A stretch of 64,000 nucleotides of DNA from Anodontia alba (GCA_964016985.1 OZ024823.1:110844476-110908475); one strand, 5' to 3'; shown: positions 25,311 through 37,947, numbered from the stretch's first letter. The notes: generated by a model not told the origin, from the sequence alone. Numbers and translations are program-made.

Positions 25311-25860
25311 TATGTTGTGGTTCTCATTAGAAGCACTTCACAAAGGCGATCCAAATGAGTACCCACAACAAATGTCATAATAAGAGATACATGATTTATG
25401 TATAATGGTATCTAGTGGTATATGAGGCCTGGCAATTTGTTCTTATTTCTTCACCTAAACTTGCGTTGTGGGTACTCATTAGAAGCATCTCACTGGGATG
25501 CTTTTTTATCAATCTCAACGGTATATAATTTTTTCGCGGATAAATAAGAGAAAATATTTTGTCTTGATAATAAGGTAAACCTCGCGTAGGGCAGGCTGAT
25601 CTTAGTCTTCGCTGGTCACACGAGTCTCGTTGTAGGTTTTTTCAAGCGCTGGCTCAATTTTCTACCGGAATATGTTGTGGTTCTCATAATTTGCACTTCT
25701 CAAAGGCGATTCAAAAGAGTACCACAACAAATGTTTTAATTAGAGATATATAAAGTAGGTATATTTGTATCTAGTGGCATATATGCCCTTGCAACTTTTT
25801 CTTACTTCTCCATCTAAACATAAGTTGTGGGTATTCATTAGAAGCACCTCACTCGGGTAC
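25311..25860. repeat. Cluster of four P2 palindromes or arms
   Basis: Reference description of family P2: core TTGTGGGTACTCATTAGAAGC facing its mirror across GCGCCTCG-like sequence. It is related to the P1 centre but has TATGTTGTGG instead of ATAGATTGTGG and AAGCGC instead of AACCGC. Copies are near 25311-25385, 25450-25510 (one arm), 25672-25745 and 25815-25860 (one arm). A half family C foldback lies between (25580-25640). Confidence 0.6.
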
Positions 25861-26119
25861 TATTTTATCAATGCCCAGAGGATATTGTTTTATCGCGGAT
25901 AAATAAGAAAAAATATTTGTCTTAATAAAAATTTAGACCCCAGGTATCCCGGTTTTATCAATATTCTAAAGGTACACATTGCATAGACATGTTAAATGAT
26001 TATTCTCTCTACAGTAACATTCCTTTATTACGACCACGCGAACTTACGCCTACTCAACTATCACGGCCAGCTTTTGTTAGTACCATATGTTTCCTAAGGT
26101 TTCTGACAAAATGGCATAT

Positions 26120-26187
26120 GCAAACAGTGTAGATCCATATCAGACTGCTCCTGCAGGAACGGTCTGATCAAGGTCTTCACTGTTTGC
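26120..26187. repeat. Family D palindrome
   Basis: GCAAACAGTGTAGATCCATA on the left faces GGTCTTCACTGTTTGC on the right, with CTGCTCCTGCAGGAACGG at the centre. A decayed version is at 1088-1162 in the paralogue. Confidence 0.7.
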
Positions 26188-26483
26188 AATTCAACAATGT
26201 ATTTTTAGAAACATCTGCATAAAAGCCAGTGCCAAAAAAAGTGTGAAATAAAGTGTGCGAAATTTTAGGACATTTACTGTATTCTGTATTCACTATGAGG
26301 ACCCTTTTTAGAATGTCTTAAAAGTGGACTTAATAGCGGAATTGTTCTGTATTCCATCACTTTGATGTATGCTTGATTCCATTTGCCTCTTTTTGATATC
26401 TAGAATTCTATGGAAGCAGGGTGATAGATATTTATGCTCAGTCGCCGCACTTCCATGATACAGGTACGTAAGATTACAGATGA

Positions 26484-26780
26484 TTTTGTGTTGAGGTTTT
26501 ACGGCAACACAGTGGAGTCATGTCGAGCGCTGTCAGTGTACCTAACCGTATGTTTACTGGGCGACTTAGTCCTCTAAGCGGTTAACCAGTATTGTGCACA
26601 TTCTATCGCCAGAAACTGACAACTGCCCTTCTTGAATCAGCGGAAGGGAGAGACTGACCGTAGAAAATATTTCATGATCAATCTCCACGAAAGAATGTTG
26701 CCGACCTCGGCGGGGGTTGAACCCGCGACCTCCTGGGCTCCAGTCGGACGGCGCAACCAAAGGAGCCGCCGAGGCCAGCT
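26484..26780 (-). mobile_element. tRNA-derived SINE with 13 bp target duplication
   Basis: Read on the minus strand it begins at 26780 with a tRNA-like head: a TGGCTCCTTTGG A-box-like stretch and GGTTCAACCCC, which fits the polymerase III B box. A body with CTCTCCCTTCCGCTGATTC and GAAGGGCAGTTGTCAG follows, then a short A tail. The direct repeat AGATTACAGATGA flanks it (26471-26483 and 26781-26793). The paralogue at about 1404-1417 has one copy of that target and no insertion, so the boundaries are firm. The body may belong to a conserved central-domain SINE class, from memory only. The minus-strand frames across it are not genes. Confidence 0.9.
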
Positions 26781-27397
26781 AGATTACAGATGAGCCGGGT
26801 ATAGTATTTTCTACAAGATGGCGGGTACGCTTTGCAAAGACTCTTATTAGCCTGCTCATCCGAGAGTCTGATCACAGTCTTCGCTCTCCTCCATAGTACC
26901 CAGTGTAGACTCTGGACAGACTATATAGGCTGGACTACCTCTTCACTGCAGTCTTGTAGGAAATGTTATGCTCCGGCTCAGATGTCCAGTTAAGTTTTTT
27001 TTGCTGGGGTGATGAAAAGATGTAACACGTTTAAAGGGAATAAATCCACATCAGGGGAGACAACTCTGTAAAACAAAACATATCATGACTTTGTCGTATG
27101 CTGAATTTCCCCAGAGAGTAATAGAATTAATAATGCATAGTCGCATAACATATACATGGCGTTCTTGCGAACTAATTCTTCTTTAAAAACAGTTCGAACA
27201 TTCGACATTACGAAAATAAAACTAATCAAAAGAGGAATCATTGTGTCATGTGTTGAAAAGAATTTTACACTTAGTCTTTCAAGTGAAAGAATGATTGATA
27301 CTCGTAGCAAAATTTTGAAAATTTGCTCCCTATTTGCCCCTGGCGTTTGCGTGCAAATCTCAGATACCGCGTTAACTTGCCTGTGAACAACGTCAGA

Positions 27398-27578
27398 ACA
27401 TGTACCTTTGGACACGTACGCCCTGCGAAGATTCTGATCAGACTGTGCGAATCTTCGCTTGGCGCATTTTGGATAGCCAAGGATGCAACGTTTTAGACAA
27501 GGAACGAGGATTAATCAGACTGTGTGGATGCGCATGCTGATTTGACTTTCTTTAGGCGCACATGTCAGAAATACTTTT
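27398..27578. repeat. Family C foldback
   Basis: Paralogue of 18731-18912. Confidence 0.75.
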
Positions 27579-27707
27579 ATTCACTATGAGGCATAAATTT
27601 ATACTACTTGATAAACATGTCCACACTCCCGGGAAACCCAAGGTTTCAATATATATTCTGGAATTCATATAATATAGACGCATTAACGCAATGATTATAC
27701 AATACCA

Positions 27708-27984
27708 GTACGAAGACATGCCTATTCAAATGTATTGAAAATTTTATCACCAAAAAATGAAAATTTTCAGACAAAAAATTCTGATAATTTTCATATTTCT
27801 GCTAAAAAACGTAGATTGTGGGTACTCGTTAGAACCGCCTCGATGAGGCGGTTCTAACGAGCACCCACAATCTATGTTTTGGGCAGAAATAAGAAAAATA
27901 ATGTATACCCCTGTAAACCCCAGTTTTACTATATAAAAATGGGGTTTAAGGGGGTCAAAATTATATAGGCGTGTTTTCGTGATG
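27708..27984 (+). mobile_element. P1 MITE, complete
   Basis: Paralogue of 19041-19320. Its left arm reads GTGGGTACTCG while its right arm reads CGAGCACCCAC, so the arms mismatch where the other copy pairs. Confidence 0.9.
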
Positions 27985-28216
27985 ATTTTATCAATATGAT
28001 GTATTGTTGATCCTGTTTTGTTTTTTTTATTATTATTTTGATGCAATATATGTATGCATGCTGTGACTCAAATGAGAAGGGGAACTTCTAGGCGAACAGC
28101 ATAAGCGAAGTCTCGAAAAAGCCTTTACTGTTTGCAGAAATGTAGTAGAGACTTTGAGGAAGCTTCAGGAAAAAAAGCATATTTGTAGCCAAAGAAATTA
28201 CTACAAGATTGCATGT

Positions 28217-28670
28217 GCGTCCAGCGAAGACTCACGTCAGCCTGTGCATCCGCGCAAAATAATCACATTCTTCGCTGTCCGCCTGAAGACGGTTTGGATT
28301 CTTGCATTACGAAAACACGCCTATTCAAATATATTGAAAATTTCACCACCAAAAATTGAAAGTTTCAGATAAAAATTCTAATTTCTTTTTCATATGTCTA
28401 CTCAAAACATAGATTGTGGGTACTTCTTAGAACTGCCTCGAAGAGGCGCTTCTAACGAGTACCAACAATCTATGTTTTTAAGCTGAAATAAGAAAAGTTA
28501 TGTATACCCCTGTTAACCCCCGTTTTACTATATAAAAGCGGGGTTAAAAGGGTCATACTTATATAGGAATGTTTTCGTGATGCTACCCAGAGAGTCCCCT
28601 GCGAACTCTGATCAGACTACGCAGGATGTTTGCATCTTCGCTGGGCGCATATTGTGGAGGAAAGGCTGTG
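28217..28670. repeat. Family C foldback split by a P1 insertion
   Basis: Left part (GTCCAGCGAAGACTCACGTC onward) to 28304 and right part (CTCTGATCAGACTACGCAGG, TTCGCTGGGCGCATAT) from 28583. The P1 copy 28305-28582 sits between them. Confidence 0.65.
28305..28582 (+). mobile_element. P1 MITE, complete, nested in family C
   Basis: CATTACGAAAACACGCC to TTTTCGTGATG. The centre has one arm changed to GAGGCGCTTCT, which resembles P2. Confidence 0.9.
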
Positions 28671-28871
28671 CCTCAGCTCAGTTGTCTTTAGTTCAACATT
28701 CATGCGATCTTGTTGTTGTTCTTTTACTAACGCAACCCTTCAACCCTAAGTTTCCAAAGTGGATTCTTCCATCATTGAATTTCGGCATATCTATTATTGC
28801 TAAAAGGGTATCAAGCCAAAATTAAGAACGGACTGGCAAACAGTGTAGACCCAGCTGAGATGTGTCATTAT

Positions 28872-30082
<1,211 letters not shown>

Positions 30083-30207
30083 GAATAGAGACACTACCAG
30101 AGATACAACTATTTTAAAGAAACAATAGCATCAGTTTGTCATCTGTGCAGTTTGGACGCATATGCAATCTTGTAGGAAATGCTGTAACCCCGGCTCTGTT
30201 GTCTTTA

Positions 30208-30487
30208 CATTACGAAAACACGCCTATTCAAATATATAGAAAACTTTACCTCCAAAAGTATAAAATTTTCAGATAAAAAAATCTGATATTTTTTCATATT
30301 TCTGCTCAAAACATAGATTGTGGGTACTCATTAGAACCGCCTCAGCGAGGCAGTTCTAATGAGTACCCACAATCTATGTTTTTGAACAGAAATAAGAAAA
30401 ATAATGCATACCCCTGTAAACCCCAGTTTTACTATATAAAAGTGGGGTTTAAGGGGGTCAATATTATATAGGCGTGTTTTCGTGATG
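30208..30487 (+). mobile_element. P1 MITE, complete
   Basis: The arms carry a paired change: GTACTCATTAG on the left and CTAATGAGTAC on the right, where the family norm is CGTTAG/CTAACG. Confidence 0.9.
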
Positions 30488-30507
30488 GTTCAACATTCTG
30501 TTACTTT

Positions 30508-30640
30508 TTATACCCCGACATACGAAGTATGTAGGATATGTAGGATATATATTTTTCACTTTTCCGTTCGTCCGTTTGTTCTTTAGTTCGTTCGTTCGTT
30601 CGTTCGTTCATGTGTTCGTTCGTACTTGCGTTGCTCGTAG
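30508..30640 (+). repeat. TACCCCGACATACGAAG repeat with (TTCG)n tract
   Basis: ATACCCCGACATACGAAGTA, then TCCGTTCGTCCG and a GTTCGTTCG run. Same general design as 1931 and 4100 but a different sequence. Confidence 0.55.
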
Positions 30641-30856
30641 TGTCAAAGTTTTTGCGTTAAAGTTAATACGACTTCATATTTTTATGCTGGATATGAGATA
30701 TAATAGATATTGACGGGACTGATACACTTCGTATATTTTCCGCCACAGAGGAAAGAGGAAATAACCAATTTGGTAGAGTTGCCTCCCCTTAAGGCGTATC
30801 CATTCCGCAAACATTTTTGATATTTTATGCTCCCGCTTTGTCTTCAACTATACGTT

Positions 30857-32014
30857 GGGGAGACCGGGGCTGGTTTATGCACTTTTTTCTATTTTGGACT
30901 TATTTTTCCTATCAATCGGCCGATTCAGATTATTTATGTATATATGTTATCTTCCTTCTTTACTACATTTAATTCCGTGAGTAACTTAGAAACATATAGA
31001 TGTTTCTTTGCGAACTAACCAGATTTTTGAGGTAAGGGTCAGTGCATCAGCTTGCCCCGATATCGGGACATTGTGATGCAATCGCCGGGGCAAGTTAATG
31101 CTGTTCATTTTTCTTTTGCTTGGATAAAATGGCGACTATTATTGTGATTTTATCCTCATAATCCGCTAAAATCTTTTCAACAGGCAAATATTATGCATTA
31201 AACACATATTATTCTATCAGTATCTGGTTATTTTAGCACACTAGCGTTTTAACAGTCTCGAGACAGTATCTTTGATGGTCATTATCAACAAAAAAAAGAG
31301 GATTTGCTCGTGCATGACTCTCCAATGCAATCAAAACTGGCGAAATACTAAAACTGCTATTGAAAGGCTGATTTAAAATAACTTTACTGGTCAGAATTAT
31401 ACTCCATTTCGTCTGTCGCGGTGAAAACCGCTACATGTACATGCAAGGCATTTTTCCATAGCCAAATACCAGTTAACCATACAGTGTTACTTCATAAGTG
31501 CTTTGACAGCATAATATAATTGAAATGCAACGGAGAACTTTGTAAGTTGATTTGTGCATCAGAATATTCTTAAATTCTTTTCCGTTTGATAAATTTAGGC
31601 ATGAATTACGTGGGAAGTGCAGCATCAACCTCCCCCAATCTCAGTGCATCAGCTTGCCTCCACCATAGCACTTGTGATTTCAGCTTATGTAGACAATTAA
31701 TACAAGATAATTGCTCCATGCTGTACATCTGAATTTAAAGGCGAGTCTTTTCTTTGTACTCATGCATTCAACTTACATGAAATATCATAAAACTGTCTTG
31801 GCAAAATGAAAACTATGAAATTTTATCAAAATTCACTAATGGAGCTAAACAACACCTTTTCTTAGCTCATAGCCACACCTTTTATCAGAAATCCACAAAA
31901 CTTCCGTGGAAGATGGGGAAGGCAATAAGTTACGTGTGAAAATTATCTTTGGTACTGTATATGGAATGGCTTTCATTTAACTTACCCCGTGCATCAACTA
32001 GCCCTGGTCTCCCC
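30857..32014. mobile_element. 1.16 kb terminal-inverted-repeat element, unclassified
   Basis: The ends are inverted copies: GGGGAGACCGGGGCTGGTTT at 30857 and AACTAGCCCTGGTCTCCCC ending at 32014, continuing inward to a shared TGCAC. Subterminal GCATCAGCTTGCCCC-like motifs recur near 31044, 31650 and (inverted) 31085. No coding frame of useful size and no clear target duplication. The right flank is the Tigger-like MITE, one TA away. Superfamily not recognised. Confidence 0.6.
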
Positions 32015-32016
32015 TA

Positions 32017-32331
32017 CAGTCGACTCTCGTTATCTCGACGTCCAAGGGACTCTCTGAAACACTTCGAAATATCAGCTTTGCAGAATAGAGGAAAACAATA
32101 AATCGAAAAACCACATTTAATAAATGAATATGAAATTTGGCTCCTGAAGTTAGAGATACATGTATATTGAAAATATTGTGGAAAAGAGGAGAAATTGCTC
32201 CCAATTTCTCGTCTTATCTACAAATCTTATTACCTACTGTTGGATTTTCATGTATAAACAGGGACTAGATTTCCACTTCGAGAGCGGCAGTTATTCGAGA
32301 TAAGCGAAGTCGAGATATCGAGAGTCGACTG
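32017..32331. mobile_element. Tigger/pogo-like MITE
   Basis: TA on both sides (32015-32016 and 32332-32333). Terminal inverted repeats CAGTCGACTCTCGTTATCTC and its complement AGAGTCGACTG. CAGT ends and TA duplication are typical of pogo/Tigger elements of the Tc1/mariner group. 315 bp, no transposase. Confidence 0.75.
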
Positions 32332-32333
32332 TA

Positions 32334-32907
32334 TATTGATTAGTTGACCAAAACGAAATGTCTGGATAAGCATAAGGAAGAAGAGTTCATAGTTTGACTT
32401 TGTTGTTCATAGATTGGGCTTTTCGCTAGAGGGCGTTAGCAGCATTGCGTATGAGAGTACTCTTCATAAACAGACTCGTTACAACATTATCCCATTTCCC
32501 ATTCTGTGGGGTGTTCTTTGTTTTGAGTAAACTAAATCTGAGCAAAAATAGATCCTCTGAAAGCAAAGGCCATTCAAAAGAAATCGAAAATGGCACTCGG
32601 TTGTATTGAGTCTCATCATGAATAGTATTGTAATGTTATGCACTGCACATATCTCTTATCTTAAAGGATCAGAGAGTATAAAAATATTGTGAAGATTGGA
32701 GAGTTTTTTCTACGGTCGCCACACGGCCCTTAACAGCAGCTGTAGTGAGGCTAAATAGAATCTGGAAAATGGATGCTGTCATGAAATCAATAAAAAAAAA
32801 CTAAAGTTAGCGAAAATAGCAGGCTTGGATTTTATTCAGTCACGAACAATAATGGAATTTTCAACACTGTTTACGATTTCTAGCACAAGCTTGAGTGATA
32901 TTCTATT
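32334..32907. other. No recognised feature
   Basis: AT-rich sequence with no repeat or exon I can support. Confidence 0.4.
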
Positions 32908-33014
32908 ACCCCACTTTTATATAGTAAACCTGGGGTTTACAGGGGTATATATTATTTTTTCTTATTTCTGCTAAAACATAGATAGTGGGTATTCGTTAGA
33001 ACTGCCTCGGCGAG
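32908..33014 (-). mobile_element. P1 fragment
   Basis: Left arm only, from ACCCCACTTTTATATAGTAA to the palindrome centre CTCGGCGAG, then host-like sequence. Confidence 0.75.
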
Positions 33015-34009
33015 CAAAATACTGAAATTATCTAACGAGTTTCATAAATTTCATATTAAATGACCAAGAATGTAAAATTCTGTTTATCACACGATCCTTC
33101 CGCTGACAAAAAAAAAAGGAAAAAATGCATAAAAATATTAAGATAATGGCTTTCCATAGCTAAGCGGAACAACTCGCTACTAAGGATTCAGTAGTATTAC
33201 CCAACAAAAAATAGTTCGCATTTTATTTGATAAGAACGGAAAATATATATGCAGTTTATTACTTCATTAAACTGTAGGAATTAATGATGATTTTTTATTT
33301 GAGCTAATATATATTTCATTTGAATAAATGAATTTAAAAATAGATATTCCTTTCAACGTCATTCAGCGAGTCAATACGTCACTGAGAATCAGTAGGGAAA
33401 TCCTCCGAAGTCAGCTGTCGTATTTAAAGGTCATTGACATAGATCAATACAGTTTATACGGTGGTTAATACACCCAAGTAAATGACAGATTTCAAGAATG
33501 TTAAACATTTTAACTGTAGTTTGGATTTTAATTTGACACATTTATTGACTGTCGGAGTCTCTGAGGTCGGAGTTATGTTATCCTCCAATGCTTTTTTCGA
33601 GGAGGTGATTTTTTTCAGTGACTGTTTGACGACATCTGTGTTGAAAGTGCCTCTAAATATATTGCCGGAAAACATCGAATTTTAACCACCATGAATTTTT
33701 CTGGTATCTGTGTTATTCACATTGTGATTGTGTTGTGTCTTCCACTTCCAACGGTCTGACATTTATCGTTTATCTAATAAATAATCTCAAAATTGAAGGC
33801 AGGATCTGTTTCAAAAGTGAAAGTTGTATCGGCGAACGCGGACACCATGTTGGTTGCTATCAATAAGCGGAGTAATACGAATGTTAATGAGGGTAATTAG
33901 GCTAACCAATGGGAAGCCTTGCAGGTGTTATAACACGTGTGGTTATATGATTTTTATGACATGGGTTATTTCACTGAATAACTTGACGGTCATGTGATAA
34001 TTATTCTTA

Positions 34010-34053
<44 letters not shown>

Positions 34054-34058
34054 TGAAG
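33015..34058. other. Unassigned sequence, likely intronic, ending in (TTA)n
   Basis: It lies upstream of the first VWA5A-like exon. Overlapping frames at 33454-33685 on both strands have no recognisable motif. A TTA trinucleotide run (34012-34053) ends 5 bases before that exon and takes the place of a normal pyrimidine tract. Confidence 0.4.
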
Positions 34059-34183
34059 GCGACAACAAGTGGTTTGAGATGGTAAGTCTTCAAGAAATCG
34101 ATGGGTACTGGCAGCTTTCGAAGGAAGTGACGTCATTACTCGAAGTTGGCGAACGTGCTTTGAAATCTTTGGACTTCGTTAAG
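34059..34183 (+). CDS. VWA5A-like protein, penultimate coding exon
   Basis: Encodes about 41 residues containing KWFEMVSLQEIDGYWQL and LLEVGERALKSLDFVK. The pattern of a hydrophobic VSLQ followed by DG.W.L matches, from memory, the C-terminal part of von Willebrand factor A domain-containing protein 5A (VWA5A/LOH11CR2A), a VIT plus VWA domain family also related to the PARP4 inter-alpha-trypsin region. The acceptor is TTTGAAG before GCGACAAC and the donor is AAG before GTATAT. The exon ends in phase 0 and joins in frame to 41234. The VIT and VWA domains must be encoded upstream, outside the window or in exons I did not find. Weak point: the acceptor lies right behind a TTA microsatellite. Confidence 0.7.
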
Positions 34184-34214
34184 GTATATCAATATTAATT
34201 GAGCCGAATTGTCA

Positions 34215-34725
34215 GGAACGTACCTTAGGATATGTACTCTCAGTGAAGATTCAGATCATTACAAAAAATGCTTATTCAACTGTATAGAAAATTTCGCCTC
34301 CAAAAACTGAAGAGTGTCAGATGAAAACTGACATTTTTCATATTTCTGCTCAAAACATAGATTGTTGGTACTCGTTAGAACCGCCTCGGTGAGGCGGTTT
34401 TAACGAGTACCCACAATCTACCGAGGCGGTTTTAACGAGTACCCATAATATATGTTTTTGTGTAGAAATAAGAAAAAATAATGTATACCCCTGTAAACCC
34501 CAGTTTTACTATGTAAACGTGGGGTTTAAGGGGGTCAAAATTATTTAGGCATGTTTTCATGATGTCAGCTTGCACATTCGCGCAGTCTGATTAGAATCTT
34601 TACTGTGCCCATTTTGGACAGACAAGGATGCAGTGTTTCTTCATGCGTATAACGAAGACTGCGAAAGCGCAGGCTGATTTATGTCTTTGTTAGGCGCACA
34701 TGCCTGAAAGTACATTTTCGGCTCA
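34215..34725. repeat. Family C foldback split by a P1 insertion
   Basis: Left part GAACGTACCTTAGGATATGT to 34256, right part from 34565 (CAGCTTGCACATTCGCGC to TTAGGCGCACATGCC). The P1 copy 34257-34564 sits between. Confidence 0.65.
34257..34564 (+). mobile_element. P1 MITE with duplicated central arm
   Basis: The right central arm occurs twice in a row (CGAGGCGGTTTTAACGAG at about 34393 and again at 34421), giving a 308 bp element. It is the only copy with this duplication. Confidence 0.85.
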
Positions 34726-35113
34726 GTTATCCCTGCTAACCCTTAAAGCGCCAATCACAACTATTGTCGTCTGTTTTGTCATCTGTTTGTGATTTTAAAA
34801 GTCATTTTTGCAAACAGTGTGGACCCAGATCAGACTGCCCTTTTGGGAGCAGTCTGATCAGGGTCCACATTGTTTGCCTGTATGTAAAATAGGTTTGAAA
34901 AGTCTGCAAGAATATTCAGCAGATGACATAAACAGACAACATTTTCAGATGCAGTTTTTCTTAGCGCTTTAAGGGTATATATTTGTATACATCGACTAAT
35001 TACTGTTATATGAAAATTCAGTAGGTTGAGAGGTTACTCACCGTCCGAGTAGGTGTTTCCTAAATCACCTCTGAATCAATAAGAAAACAGAAAACGTAGC
35101 ATACTCACTTCTC
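34509..35113. repeat. Segmental duplication partner of 19562-20170
   Basis: Co-linear from the P1 right end through the family C half and TTAA MITE (34740-34975) to ACTCACTTCTC. This copy lies in the last intron of the VWA5A-like gene and looks like the source, because it is joined to a complete P1. Confidence 0.8.
34740..34975. mobile_element. TTAA-type MITE, paralogue of 19795-20032
   Basis: Ends CCCTTAAAGCGCC and GCGCTTTAAGGG. The flanking TTAA copies have decayed to CTAA and TATA. Confidence 0.7.
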
Positions 35114-36330
35114 AGCTCTATGATGAAACACTCGACTATAAACTTCCGTATTTACCTAAAGTATTCGGATAGACAGGCGTGGGAAAATAGTGCAAAATCA
35201 GATCAGAGACCGCAGGACGCGGCGGCTGATCAGGATCTACATTGTTTGCCACTCATTTAGCAGTTCTTAGACATGTTAACTGGGAGTAAAATTGTATGAT
35301 ACGTATGGTAAGGAGTGAGGAGGTACATTGTTTCGATATTTTAGGTAAATATCGTAAACGGGACAGGACTGCACGTTTAAGCATGACAGAGATTTTCATT
35401 GTTTGCTCAGCTATACTTCTGCCTCAATATTAAGGACAATTTTGTAGTTGTCATAGATCTTAAACTTGATTTGGATCGACTGTTTACCCAAAATATACGT
35501 ACAACAAATATACGTACAACAAATTTGGATCGAATGTTTGAACAAAATATACATACACCAATATTTTCTTAAGGTTGTTGCCAACCTGATTATCATTGAC
35601 CAATGAAATCAAACCGCACGTTAGACAAGACCAACCGAATGTTCACGATATGAAACTCGCAACCTGTTGTCTCCGAACCGAACTCTGTTCCCAAACTGAA
35701 CGTTTTGGGTAGATAATAAGTTGCTAAAGAATCTGAGTTATATTGCTGTTGTCCACGTGACTATTGCTGACCAATAAAGTTAATGCACGCTAAAAGCAGT
35801 TGTACGAAATCCAGGTAACGGTTATTTATAGCCGCGCTATTCTTGTCGCTGTGACGACAGAGTGCGTTGTGAGAGGTTAATCTGTAAAACCTGGATTGGA
35901 CTTAGTGCTGGGACATTGGCAAACAGTGCAGACCCAGATCAGACGCTGCAGAACGCAGCATCTGATCAGGGTCTGGACAAGTGGCTTAAATTACATGAAA
36001 TTCAGGGTTAAATCAGTCTTACGTCCCCGTTCAGGACCTCCAGTGCTGTCACTGCGTTGATTAGTTTATTGTCCTTTCGACATTACTTGAAAAGACTGGC
36101 GTTTTATTTCAGTTGAAAATACAATGTATATTTTATTCTGATTGACCATATCTTAATAGAAACCATTTGGTTTTCCTGGTTCTGAGTTTTGTTCTCAAAT
36201 ATTTAATATTTTAAATTAGAGACAAATATTGTTCTGTCCTATGTAATTTGTATAGTAAAGGGATTTTTCTTTTCTTTTTCTTTTCTTTTTTTTTTTTTTT
36301 TTTTTTTTTTAATTTCTATCGAAGAAAATA
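35114..36330. other. Intron sequence with two family D palindromes
   Basis: Part of the VWA5A-like last intron. Family D copies lie near 35188-35250 (decayed) and 35925-35980 (GGCAAACAGTGCAGACCCAG with its mirror). TATACGTACAACAAAT is repeated in tandem near 35495-35525. A T-rich tract lies at 36268-36311. The minus frame 35411-35596 has no recognisable motif. Confidence 0.5.
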
Positions 36331-36334
36331 TTTT

Positions 36335-37935
36335 TTAGCTCACCTGAGCACGAAGTGCTCAATGTGAGCTATTGTGATCGGTCAATGTCCTTCGTGCGCC
36401 GTGCGTCCTCCGTCGTGCGGCGTCAACAATTTGCTTTAAATGCCTACTTATACACGCCATCTTCAAAATTTATTTTTCGCTTTTTCTTCTGAATCAAAAG
36501 GTCTTTTGAGTAGGAACTTGGTAGGAAGCATCGGGGTGACTTGTAGATTAAAAATGACTAAAACCGTTCCGATCGGAAATCCAAGATGGCCGCCTTAGCG
36601 GCCATCTTGAAAATCTATTTTTCGCTTATTCTCCTAAACCGAAAGGCCAATTGACTTGTAACTCAGTAGGAAGCATCGGGGTGACTTGTAGATAAAAAAA
36701 AAAGCTAAAATTGTTCCGAAATCTATTCTTCGCTTTTTTTCCAGAACCGAAAGACCGACTGACTTGAAACTTAAGCATTGCGGTGACTTGTAGATCAAAA
36801 AGAGCTAAAACCGATCCTATCGAAAATCCACGGCCATCTTGAAAATCTATTTTCCGCTTCTCCATAAACCGAAAGGCCTATGATTTGAAACTTGGAAGGA
36901 AGCATCAGGGTGACTTGTAGATGAAAGATAGCTACAATTGTTCCGATCGGAAATCCAAAATGGCCGCCGTGACGGCCATCTTGAAAACCTATATTTTCAT
37001 TTCATTTTTCTACCAATAGCCAATTGACTCGAAACTTGGTAGGAAGCAATGGGGTTACTTGCAGATCAAATATAGCAAAAGTTATTAGATTAGAAATCCA
37101 AGATGGCCACCTGGCGGCCATCTTGAAATCTGTGTTCCGCTTCTTTTCCAAAACCAAAAGGGCAATTGACTTAAACATAGTAGGAAGTATCGGGGGTGAT
37201 TTGTAGATCAAAAATACCTAAATTCGTTCTGATCCGAAGTCCAAGACGGTCTCCGTGGCTACCATCTTGTAAATCAAAAATAGCTTAACTTAATCGGAAA
37301 TCCATTTTTTTCACCTCTTCTCCTGAACCAGAAGGCCAGTTGACTTAAAACTTAGAAGGAAGCATCAGGGTGACTTGTAGACCAAAAATAGATAAAATTG
37401 TTCTGATTGGAAATCAAGATGGCCTCCATGGCGGCCATTTTGAAAATCTATTTTTCGCTTCTTCTCCTGAACCGAAAGGCCAATAGCACTGAAATTTGGT
37501 AGGAAGAAACGGGGTAACTTGTAGTTTAAAAATAGCTTCAAAACAGTTTTCATGTCTTCGCCTTTCATTTCAGGAGAAGAAACTAAAAATAGATTTTAAA
37601 GACGGCGGCCATGGCGACCATCATGGATTTCCGATCGGAATAATTTTAGCCCTTTTTTGATGTACAAGTCACCCCGATGCTTCCTACCAAGTTTCAAGTC
37701 AAGCGGCCTGTCGGTTCTGGAGAAGAAGCATAAAATAAATTTTTCAAGATGGCAGCCATGGCGGCCAGCTTGGATTTTCGATCGGAACAATTTTAGTTAT
37801 TTTTAAACTACAAGTCACCCCATGTCTTCCTACCAAATCTCAATGCAACTGGCCTTTCGGTTCAGGAGAAGAAGCGAAAAATAAATTTTCAAGATGGTCT
37901 CCACGGGGGCCATCTTGGATTTCCAATCAGAACAA
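36335..37935. repeat. GCTCACCTGAGC-led repeat with inverted GATGGCCGCC monomers
   Basis: Begins with TTTAGCTCACCTGAGCACGA and a GTGCGTCCTCCGTCG stretch, a leader I associate with dispersed mollusc repeats. About eight diverged monomers of 110-175 bp follow, each with GGTGACTTGTAGAT, CCGATCGGAAATCC, AAGATGGCC...GGCCATCTTG (itself a short palindrome) and CTCCTGAACCGAAAGGCC. From about 37561 the monomers run in the opposite direction, making one large foldback. Minus-strand frames across it (for example 36626-36865) are repeat shadows. Confidence 0.75.
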
Positions 37936-37947
37936 TTTTTAGCAAAA

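Larger units (their letters stand above)
25988..27309. repeat. Diverged paralogue of 951-1932
   Basis: Co-linear with the start of the tandem unit from ACATGTTAAATGATTATTC to the point where the unit turns into the ACCCCCGCAAAC repeat. It differs by substitutions and by a SINE insertion. Confidence 0.85.
27095..28216. repeat. Segmental duplication of 18425-19560
   Basis: Partner of 18425-19560. Here the sequence continues past the other copy's breakpoint into a further family C foldback. Confidence 0.85.

Noticed and set aside
26690..26780. Genuine tRNA gene on the minus strand
   Set aside because: It has B-box and A-box-like sequence, but no complete cloverleaf. It is joined to a SINE body with target duplications.
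33454..33685. Candidate coding exon (73-codon minus and 67-codon plus frames)
   Set aside because: No recognisable motif, no convincing splice sites, and the frames overlap on both strands.
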